Assembly: GCA_020216575.1 (NCBI GenBank)
Contig: JAIUYC010000429.1
Location: 1-5,007 of the forward strand
Direction: 5' to 3'
Length of the DNA: 5,007 nucleotides
From: Coleofasciculus sp. S288
Lineage (GTDB): Bacteria > Cyanobacteriota > Cyanobacteriia > Cyanobacteriales > Coleofasciculaceae
The notes beneath the pieces were generated by a model. It was not told the origin of the DNA. It was given only the letters and a program-made list of their open reading frames with translations, and did no database searches. Position 1 is the stretch's first letter. Every line of letters begins with the position of its first letter. Of this stretch, positions 1 through 5,007 are shown piece by piece. The translations under genes were made by a program, and so were the position numbers.

Positions 1-1076
1 CCAATATTGGTTTTAACTGAACCAATTGCACAGAAACCTTTCTGATTTGTACTGGCGCGAAACGCTTGGGTAAGGGCTGCGATTTCAATCGGATCGCCTA
101 ATGCGGTTCCGGTTCCGTGTGCTTCGATATAAGTAATTGTTTCTGGTTCAACCTCAGCTACGACTTGAGCTGTTCTAATTGCTTTGGCTTGACTATCGAT
201 GCGGGGTGCCATGTAGCTAACTTTGAACGAGCCATCGTTATTAATTGCCGAACCTTTGATGATGGCTTGGATGAAGTCTCCATCTGCGATCGCATCCTCT
301 AATCTCTTCAAAACGACCAGACCGACGCCTTCGCCGCCGGGAGTTCCCTGTGCTTTCGCATCAAAAGCGCGACAGTGTCCGTCTGGCGACAGGATTCCTC
401 CCTCTTGGTAAAGATAGCCCGATTTTCGCGGCGAACCGATAGAAACTCCACCCGCCAAAGCCATATCGCAGTCACTGTTGAGCAAGCCTTGGCAGGCTAA
501 ATGGACAGCAACCAATGACGTTGAGCAGGCGGTTTGAACGGTATAACTCGGTCCTTCCAAATTGAGTTTGTAAGAAATGCGCGTTGTTAAAAAATCTTTA
601 TCACTGCCAATTATAAGTTGTAAGCTATCGACGGAATTGATGAAGTTTGGATTGGAATACAGGTTGAAGAAGTAGCTATTCAGGCTTGTTCCTGCATAAA
701 CCCCAATTGAACGTTTGTAAGTTTCCGAGTCATAGCCAGCACCTTCTAAGGCTTCCCAAGCACACTCTAATAAGAGCCGATGTTGTGGATCGGTGATTTC
801 TGCCTCTCTAGGATTGAAGCCAAAAAATTCGGCATCAAACAATTCGGCATCCTCTAATATCGCCTTAGCTTTGACAAAGTTGGGGTCGCGCAGCACATTG
901 GCATCTTTTACCGAAGAGGCTAGTTCCTTATCAGTAAAAAAAGCAATAGATTCTACCCCATTTTGCAGATTATGCCAAAACTCGTCTACATTTTTGGCAC
1001 CCGGAAAACGTCCTGCTATACCGATAATTGCTATTTCCGAGCCATTGTACTGGGGATATAATTCGGAAGTATTCAT
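1..1076 (-). CDS. Type I modular polyketide synthase, N-terminal ketosynthase (partial, runs off the window)
   Basis: Ketosynthase (KS) performing decarboxylative Claisen condensation of an upstream acyl chain with a malonyl-type unit on an acyl carrier. The visible 359 residues (the last codon has only two bases) hold the KS opening EIAIIGIAGRFPGA (14-27), the DPQHRLLLE motif (96-104), the nucleophile Cys184 in TACSTSLVAVH, and His320 in EAHGTGTALGDP. They end at KTNIG (Lys355), just before the last catalytic His. The active-site set therefore looks intact as far as it can be seen. ATG at 1074-1076 fits because the KS fold begins about 13 residues later. No clear Shine-Dalgarno sequence precedes it, so translation may depend on coupling to the NRPS stop 23 bases upstream. 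An in-frame TTG at 1089-1091 is a weaker alternative start. A KS right at the N-terminus, after an NRPS ending in a PCP, suggests the hybrid-KS class that accepts aminoacyl or peptidyl chains. An acyltransferase and carrier would be expected beyond the left edge. Confidence 0.95.
   Translation of the reverse strand, partial: MNTSELYPQYNGSEIAIIGIAGRFPGAKNVDEFWHNLQNGVESIAFFTDKELASSVKDANVLRDPNFVKAKAILEDAELFDAEFFGFNPREAEITDPQHRLLLECAWEALEGAGYDSETYKRSIGVYAGTSLNSYFFNLYSNPNFINSVDSLQLIIGSDKDFLTTRISYKLNLEGPSYTVQTACSTSLVAVHLACQGLLNSDCDMALAGGVSIGSPRKSGYLYQEGGILSPDGHCRAFDAKAQGTPGGEGVGLVVLKRLEDAIADGDFIQAIIKGSAINNDGSFKVSYMAPRIDSQAKAIRTAQVVAEVEPETITYIEAHGTGTALGDPIEIAALTQAFRASTNQKGFCAIGSVKTNI
286..293. repeat. 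HIP1 octamer
   Basis: Perfect GCGATCGC palindrome within the ketosynthase gene, read in frame as Ala-Ile-Ala in the conserved stretch LEDAIADGD. The site sits in ordinary conserved protein sequence and is not an insertion. Confidence 0.9.
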
Positions 1077-1099
1077 AATTGATTTGCCCAATAAATTGT

Positions 1100-1429
1100 T
1101 TATTTTTGAGACTGCATTTTTTGCCGACGTTTTTGTTGTTGAGCTTTAGCTGCTTTGACTTTCTCAGTTTGAATATCCTCTTCAAGAAGAGAGGATTGTT
1201 GATTGCGAGTTTGGCTGAAATATTCTGCCAAAGCGCTTATCGTTGGATATCTGAACATTTCGATGAGTGATAAGTCGGTGTTGAAGAGTTCGCGCAACTG
1301 GCTATTGACCTGAACCAGGAGTAATGAATGACCGCCGAGTTCAAAAAAGTTATCGTGGATGCCTATCTTCTCAATCTTGAGAGCCTTTTGCCACACCTTG
1401 GCGATCGCTTGTTCGGCTTCAGTTTGTGG
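1100..1429 (-). other. Terminal PCP and basic C-terminal tail of the NRPS
   Basis: The carrier domain has DNFFELGGHSL (1218-1228) with the phosphopantetheine attachment Ser1227 (codon 1325-1327). The fold ends near 1263. The remaining 38 or so residues begin with a short acidic stretch (LLEED) and finish in a Lys/Gln/Arg-rich run (1282-1301, with KAAKAQQQKRRQKM) that looks helical. No thioesterase, reductase or condensation domain follows. Such tails are common at the ends of cyanobacterial NRPS and PKS subunits and probably help dock the next enzyme, here the PKS. The docking role is inferred. Confidence 0.85.
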
Positions 1430-4400
1430 CATGACATAAGCAACGTCTAACTCCGGACGAAGCGCTTCCGGCGCGGGTAGTGCTTTGCGGTCTACCTTGC
1501 CGTTGAGTGTCAGTGGCAGAGCATCTAACAGCACAAAGGCGGACGGTACCATGTAACTCGGTAGCTTTTCCTCCAAGAAGCGGCGCAGTTCAGTAATCGT
1601 GGGTGTCGGTTCTGGCTCAAAGACGGTATAGGCTACCAAACGTTTGGAACCCTGTTCATCTTCCCGTGCTGCAACCACGGCTTCTCGCACCCCTGGATGT
1701 TGGCTCAGTACGGACTCAATTTCTCCGAGTTCAATGCGGAAACCCCGCACTTTCACCTGATGATCGATACGACCGAGAAACTCAATATTGCCATTAGGGA
1801 GATAACGAACCAAGTCTCCCGTTTTGTAGAGGAGGGAAGCTGGGTTGCTGTTAAAGGGATTTGGGATAAACTTCTGTGCAGTGAGTTCTGGTCGGTTGAG
1901 ATAACCGCGAGCGAGTCCCACCCCGCCAATGTGTAGTTCTCCGGATACCCCCACCGGAACCGGCTGCATGTATGGGTCTAGGATATAAAATTGCGTGTTG
2001 GCGATCGGGCGACCGATAGAGACGAGACCATTTTGTGACTCTGCGCTGTTTTGGGGTTCAACTTTATGGACAGCTGACCAAATCGTGGTTTCTGTCGGAC
2101 CGTATAAGTTCCAAAGTTCGGTACCTCGTTCGAGCAATTGATTGGCGAGGGAGTAGTCGAGAGCTTCACCACCGCAGAGAATTTTTAAGGGTTTATTGTT
2201 CTGCCACCCGGCTGCCAGGAGTAACCGCCAAGTGGCTGGTGTTGCCTGCATAATCGTGGCACCGCAGGAGGTCAACTGTTGTAACAACTGGGTTCCGTCA
2301 GCAGCGACTTCGCGACTGACCATGACCAAACGAGCGCCGACAATCAACGGCAGATAGAGTTCGAGGGCTGCAATATCAAACGATAGAGTGGTGACGGATA
2401 AGAAGATATCTTTTTCACTCAGCCCTGGAGTCTGGCGCATGGCACTTAAGAAGTTTACCAAAGCGCTGTGGGGAATTTGCACCCCTTTGGGTTGACCCGT
2501 TGAGCCGGAGGTGTAGATGGCATAGGCCAAGTTTTCAGGGGTGGTTTCATTGGTAGGATTGCGATCGCGCAGCGATCGCGTAGCGCATTCGCTTTGTCTA
2601 GCAATCTCGTCCCAGTGAGCATCCAAGCAGACTACCCGAGCGCGATGTTCTGGCAACTGAGCTGCTAAGTTTTGTTGAGTTAGCAGCACGCTCGCTCCAG
2701 CGTCCTGCAAGATGAAAGCTAAGCGCTCTTTTGGATAAGCTGGGTCTAGTGGCACGTAGGCTCCACCCGCCTTGAGGATGCCTAAAAGACCAACGAGCAT
2801 ATCGAGCGATCGCTCTACGCAAATTCCTACCAGTACCTCTGGTTTTACGCCAAGCTCTTGCAAATAGTGAGCTAGCTGATTCGCTCGCTGGTTTAGCTCC
2901 CGATAAGTTAGCTGCTGATTTTCAAACACTACCGCCACAGCATCGGGTGTTTTCTCTACCTGCGCCTCAAATAGCTGATGAATACAGACATCTTTTAGAT
3001 AATCTGCCTGAGTTTGATTCCATTCTCTCAACGACTGATGCTGCTCAGTTTCGCTTAGCAGGGGCAATTCACCCACAGTTTGTTGGGGATTTTCTACAAT
3101 TGCTGACAACAAGTTCTGGAAATGAGCCGCCATCCGCTCAATAGTTGACCCATCAAACACGTCAGTGTTGTACTCCCATTCACCCACCAATCCCTGAGCC
3201 GTTTCGGTGATTGACAGGGTTAAATCAAACTTAGCAATTGTGCTTTCCCGCTCTAACTGAGTCAAAGTTACACCGGGTAACTCTACTTCACCCATCGGTG
3301 CATTCTGCAAGTCAAACATCACCTGGAACAGGGGAGAATGACTCAAAGAGCGTTGGGGTTGCAAGGCTTCTACTAATTGCTCAAAAGGCACGTCCTGATG
3401 TTCGTAGGCTTTGAGTGTAGTTTCCCTAACTCGTGCCAGTAAGTCCTTGATCCTGGGATTATCTTCAAAACGGGTTCTCAACACCAAAGTATTCACAAAA
3501 AAGCCAATCAATGACTCAACTTCTTGACGGTGGCGATTAGCTATAGGAGAACCAATTAAAATATCTGATTGACCGCTGTAGCGATAGAGTAAAGTGGCAA
3601 ACGCCGCCAACAGGGTCATAAATAAAGTTGTCCCCGACTGCCGAGACAGGGTTTGCAACTTTTGGGTTAAATCAGTATTTAAAGTAAAACTGTGAGTCCT
3701 ACCCCGGTAAGTTTGTACAGTTGGACGAGGATGGTCAGTGGGAAATTGTAACAATTCTGGCGCACCCTGCAATTGAGAAAGCCAGTAGTTGAGTTGTGTT
3801 TCTAGTACCTCTCCACTCAACCATTGTCTTTGCCAAACTGCAAAGTCGGCATACTGGATTGGTAATGCTGTTAAGGGAGATGGTTCTCCTGCACCAAAAG
3901 CTTGATATAAACTCGATAGTTCTTGGATAAATACCCCGATTGACCAACCATCAGAGACAATATGGTGCATTGTCAGTAACAGTACATATTCTGTTGCTGA
4001 TAACTGCAACAAACTACACCTGATTAATGGTGCTATTTCCAAGTTAAAGGGAGTAATTGCTTCGAGTTGTGCTTGTTGGTGTAGGACAGTTTCTCGTTCT
4101 GTTACTTCTAGTGGCTTTAAGTCCACCACAGTTATCTTCAGGGTGGCTTCTGGGTGAATTACCTGTATTGGTGTGCCGTTAACAGTTTGAAAGCTAGTGC
4201 GTAGTACTTCGTGGCGGCGTACTATTTCTGATAAGGCTTGTTGCAGGGTATTAACATCCAAGTTACCCGTGATGCGGACTGCCCCTGGTATGTTGTAAGT
4301 GGCACTTGACCCTTCCAGTTGGTTGAGGAACCACAGTCGCTGCTGGGCAAAGGACAGGGGTAATTGTTGCCTGTCGGTTCTCGGTTGAATGGGGGGAAGA

Positions 4401-5007
4401 CTTAATCCGCTATAGGTAGTACGTAACTGGGTTAAGGTCGGCTCTAATTGAGCTGTGGTGGGAGATTCAAAAACTGTCCGTAGGGGAATTTCTACGTCCA
4501 AGGCAACTCTGAGTCTCGAAATTAATTGGGTGGCTAGTAGAGAATGTCCTCCCAATTCAAAGAAGTTGTCATGGATTCCTACATTTTGTACGCCGAGAAC
4601 TGAAGCAAAGATGTTGGCGATTATTTCTTCACTTGCTGTGCGGGGTGCTACGTATTCATATTCTTGGCTGATTTCTCCATCTGGTTCTGGTAATGCTTTT
4701 CTGTCTACTTTGCCGTTGGGTGTTAGAGGTAGAGTGTCTAAGGTGACAAAGGCAGAAGGCACCATGTATTCGGGTAGCTTTGACAAGAGGAATTCACGCA
4801 GTTGGTTGCTGGTGAGTGATTCATCTCTAGTAACGATATAGGCAACTAAGCGCTTGTTACCAGGAAGATCTTCTCTGGCAATAACTACAGCTTGTTGGAT
4901 TTGGGGGTAGCTGTTGAGGACGGATTCGATTTCTCCGAGTTCGATGCGGAAGCCGCGAATCTTCACTTGATGGTCAATTCGACCGAGGAATTCGATGTTA
5001 CCATCAC
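1100..5007 (-). CDS. Nonribosomal peptide synthetase, 3' part (A end-PCP / C-A-PCP), predicted glycine-adding last module
   Basis: Cytoplasmic multimodular enzyme that activates amino acids as adenylates, loads them on phosphopantetheine carriers and joins them by peptide bonds. The gene enters from the right edge already inside an A domain, so its start is not visible. The first complete codon is Asp at 5003-5005 (residue 1 in all numbering here), and TAA lies at 1100-1102, giving 1301 visible residues. Domain order: A-domain end (1-110), PCP (about 121-189, Ser155), LCL-type C domain (about 214-653), complete A domain (about 673-1178), PCP (about 1193-1263, Ser1227) and a basic tail to 1301. 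There is no epimerization, N-methylation or thioesterase domain, so the product is not released here. The PKS gene follows after 23 bases in the same direction, which implies one operon and in-trans chain transfer. I do not recognise the specific pathway, so no symbol is given. The family call is very secure. Confidence 0.97.
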   Translation of the reverse strand, partial: DGNIEFLGRIDHQVKIRGFRIELGEIESVLNSYPQIQQAVVIAREDLPGNKRLVAYIVTRDESLTSNQLREFLLSKLPEYMVPSAFVTLDTLPLTPNGKVDRKALPEPDGEISQEYEYVAPRTASEEIIANIFASVLGVQNVGIHDNFFELGGHSLLATQLISRLRVALDVEIPLRTVFESPTTAQLEPTLTQLRTTYSGLSLPPIQPRTDRQQLPLSFAQQRLWFLNQLEGSSATYNIPGAVRITGNLDVNTLQQALSEIVRRHEVLRTSFQTVNGTPIQVIHPEATLKITVVDLKPLEVTERETVLHQQAQLEAITPFNLEIAPLIRCSLLQLSATEYVLLLTMHHIVSDGWSIGVFIQELSSLYQAFGAGEPSPLTALPIQYADFAVWQRQWLSGEVLETQLNYWLSQLQGAPELLQFPTDHPRPTVQTYRGRTHSFTLNTDLTQKLQTLSRQSGTTLFMTLLAAFATLLYRYSGQSDILIGSPIANRHRQEVESLIGFFVNTLVLRTRFEDNPRIKDLLARVRETTLKAYEHQDVPFEQLVEALQPQRSLSHSPLFQVMFDLQNAPMGEVELPGVTLTQLERESTIAKFDLTLSITETAQGLVGEWEYNTDVFDGSTIERMAAHFQNLLSAIVENPQQTVGELPLLSETEQHQSLREWNQTQADYLKDVCIHQLFEAQVEKTPDAVAVVFENQQLTYRELNQRANQLAHYLQELGVKPEVLVGICVERSLDMLVGLLGILKAGGAYVPLDPAYPKERLAFILQDAGASVLLTQQNLAAQLPEHRARVVCLDAHWDEIARQSECATRSLRDRNPTNETTPENLAYAIYTSGSTGQPKGVQIPHSALVNFLSAMRQTPGLSEKDIFLSVTTLSFDIAALELYLPLIVGARLVMVSREVAADGTQLLQQLTSCGATIMQATPATWRLLLAAGWQNNKPLKILCGGEALDYSLANQLLERGTELWNLYGPTETTIWSAVHKVEPQNSAESQNGLVSIGRPIANTQFYILDPYMQPVPVGVSGELHIGGVGLARGYLNRPELTAQKFIPNPFNSNPASLLYKTGDLVRYLPNGNIEFLGRIDHQVKVRGFRIELGEIESVLSQHPGVREAVVAAREDEQGSKRLVAYTVFEPEPTPTITELRRFLEEKLPSYMVPSAFVLLDALPLTLNGKVDRKALPAPEALRPELDVAYVMPQTEAEQAIAKVWQKALKIEKIGIHDNFFELGGHSLLLVQVNSQLRELFNTDLSLIEMFRYPTISALAEYFSQTRNQQSSLLEEDIQTEKVKAAKAQQQKRRQKMQSQK
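1401..1408. repeat. HIP1 octamer
   Basis: Perfect GCGATCGC at the start of the last carrier domain, read as Ala-Ile-Ala in EQAIAKVWQ. It uses the same reading phase as the copy in the ketosynthase gene and falls in the first PCP helix without disturbing it. Confidence 0.9.
1711..1797 (-). repeat. Intragenic module repeat, copy 2 (A7-A8 region of the glycine module)
   Basis: This stretch aligns without gaps to 4921-5007 at an offset of 3210 bases, with 68 of 87 positions identical by hand count (78%). Both copies encode the A8 region GNIEFLGRIDHQVK(I/V)RGFRIELGEIE. The match is partly forced by protein conservation. The wider paralogous block runs on through A10 and the PCP (about 1325-1797 against 4541-5007). 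Confidence 0.8.
2561..2593. repeat. HIP1-rich short tandem repeat inside the A-domain coding sequence
   Basis: Two perfect GCGATCGC octamers (2561-2568 and 2572-2579) are separated by three bases. They form two 11-base units, GCGATCGCGCA and GCGATCGCGTA, that differ at one position, followed by a degenerate third unit GCGCATTCGCT (2583-2593). The stretch is GC-rich (row 2521-2580 is 33/60 G+C). Read on the coding strand, 2561-2590 encode exactly ECATRSLRDR, keeping frame. It resembles the short dispersed HIP1-containing repeats of cyanobacterial genomes, although the exact family cannot be assigned from one copy. Confidence 0.75.
2806..2813. repeat. HIP1 octamer
   Basis: Perfect GCGATCGC in the A domain, read in another phase as Arg-Ser (CGA TCG) within CVERSLDML, a conserved A-domain segment just before motif A2. 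It is therefore part of the ancestral coding sequence, unlike the doubled copy some 230 bases away. Confidence 0.9.
3047..4366 (-). other. Condensation (C) domain, LCL type
   Basis: This domain forms the peptide bond between the chain on the upstream PCP and the aminoacyl group on the downstream PCP. Core motifs are visible in order: C1 LSFAQQRLWFL (217-227), C2 RHEVLRTSF (264-272), C3 HHIVSDG (347-353) with catalytic His348 and the structural Asp352, C5 IGFFVNTLVLR (500-510), C6 HQDVPFEQLVE (536-546) and C7 within SLSHSPLFQVMFDL (553-566). The C1 form SFAQQRLWFL is typical of LCL domains rather than DCL or heterocyclization domains; a heterocyclization domain would carry DxxxxD in place of HHxxxDG. 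No catalytic residue is missing, so the domain should be active. Confidence 0.93.
4439..5007 (-). other. End of upstream A domain and its PCP (incomplete NRPS module)
   Basis: Residues 1-110 are the C-terminal subdomain of an A domain. Motif A8 is at 8-27 (GRIDHQVKIRGFRIELGEIE) and A10 is NGKVDRKAL at 97-105, with the catalytic Lys99. The pocket-lining residues lie upstream of the window, so this module's amino acid cannot be predicted. A8 runs on to A10 at normal spacing, so no methyltransferase is inserted here. The carrier has DNFFELGGHSL (146-156) with the phosphopantetheine Ser155 (codon 4541-4543). It leads directly into a condensation domain, so no epimerase follows and the residue should stay L (or be achiral). 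Confidence 0.93.
4921..5007 (-). repeat. Intragenic module repeat, copy 1 (A8 region of the upstream module)
   Basis: Direct-repeat partner of 1711-1797. It is cut by the window edge, so its full extent into the upstream A domain is unknown. The pair spans exactly one C-A-PCP unit, so recombination between the copies would add or delete one module. Confidence 0.8.

Larger units (their letters stand above)
1472..2989 (-). other. Adenylation (A) domain with glycine specificity code
   Basis: Complete ATP-dependent amino-acid activating domain. Motifs: A1 LTYREL (699-704), A2 LKAGGAYVPLDPAYP (744-758), A3 YTSGSTGQPKG (831-841), A4 FDIAALE (876-882), A5 NLYGPTETT (966-974), A6 GELHIGGVGLARGY (1022-1035), A7 YKTGDL (1060-1065), A8 (1078-1097) and A10 NGKVDRKAL (1168-1176). 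Aligned by eye to GrsA, the pocket residues are Asp877, Ile878, Leu881, Gln920, Leu943, Gly945, Leu967, Ile975, Trp976 and Lys1170. They read DILQLGLIWK, which as I recall is the established glycine code. Between A2 and A3, residues 806-815 (ECATRSLRDR) are encoded by a HIP1-rich repeat and look like an in-frame insertion in a surface loop. All catalytic motifs are intact. Confidence 0.9.

Noticed and set aside
1089..1091. In-frame TTG as an alternative PKS start
   Set aside because: It would add only five residues, has no better ribosome binding site, and the ATG at 1074-1076 gives the expected KS N-terminus.
1077..1099. Promoter or terminator in the gap between the two genes
   Set aside because: The gap is only 23 bases, A/T-rich, with no hairpin and no recognisable promoter elements. 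Simple operon spacing is the better reading.
793..1149. A 118-residue open frame on the plus strand
   Set aside because: It lies antisense to the start of the ketosynthase gene and the NRPS end, has no recognisable domain, and the opposite strand codes clearly for conserved KS motifs.
2001..2008. GCGATCGG as a sixth HIP1 site
   Set aside because: It has one mismatch to the octamer and lies in the conserved A-domain stretch SIGRPIANTQF, so protein coding explains it.
4455..4841. A 128-residue open frame on the plus strand
   Set aside because: It is antisense to the PCP and A-domain end of the NRPS, with low-complexity Ser-rich sequence and no family resemblance.
4964..4966. GTG as a possible start of the NRPS gene
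   Set aside because: It falls inside motif A8 as an ordinary Val codon. The frame stays open to the window edge and encodes the conserved DGNIEFLGRIDHQ just before it.

Overview
The window is the interior of a secondary-metabolite cluster from a cyanobacterium. Five exact copies of the HIP1 octamer GCGATCGC lie within 5 kb (about 0.08 expected by chance), which is a cyanobacterial hallmark. The protein sequences also read like cyanobacterial hybrid NRPS/PKS enzymes. The genus cannot be fixed from this sequence; a filamentous form is plausible.

Both genes are read from the minus strand and almost the whole window is coding. The first in reading order is the 3' part of a nonribosomal peptide synthetase gene (window end down to 1100), with 1301 residues visible. 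Its order is: C-terminal end of one adenylation (A) domain and its carrier (PCP), then a complete condensation-adenylation-carrier module, then a short, strongly basic tail. There is no epimerase, methyltransferase or thioesterase. The ten specificity positions of the complete A domain read DILQLGLIWK, the established glycine code.

After a 23-base gap (1077-1099) comes the start of a type I polyketide synthase gene (1076 down to the window edge). Its first 359 residues are a ketosynthase with the active-site Cys and the first His visible; the sequence stops just before the last catalytic His.

Inferred assembly line: an upstream aminoacyl or peptidyl chain is condensed with glycine on the last NRPS carrier, then passed in trans to the ketosynthase. 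That enzyme adds a malonate-type unit, giving a glycine-derived 4-amino-3-oxoacyl segment. The chain is not released in this window.

The system is of a known kind. The most unusual feature is a short HIP1-rich repeat that appears to be inserted in frame in a loop of the glycine A domain. No RNA genes, insertion sequences, CRISPR arrays, promoters or terminators were found.
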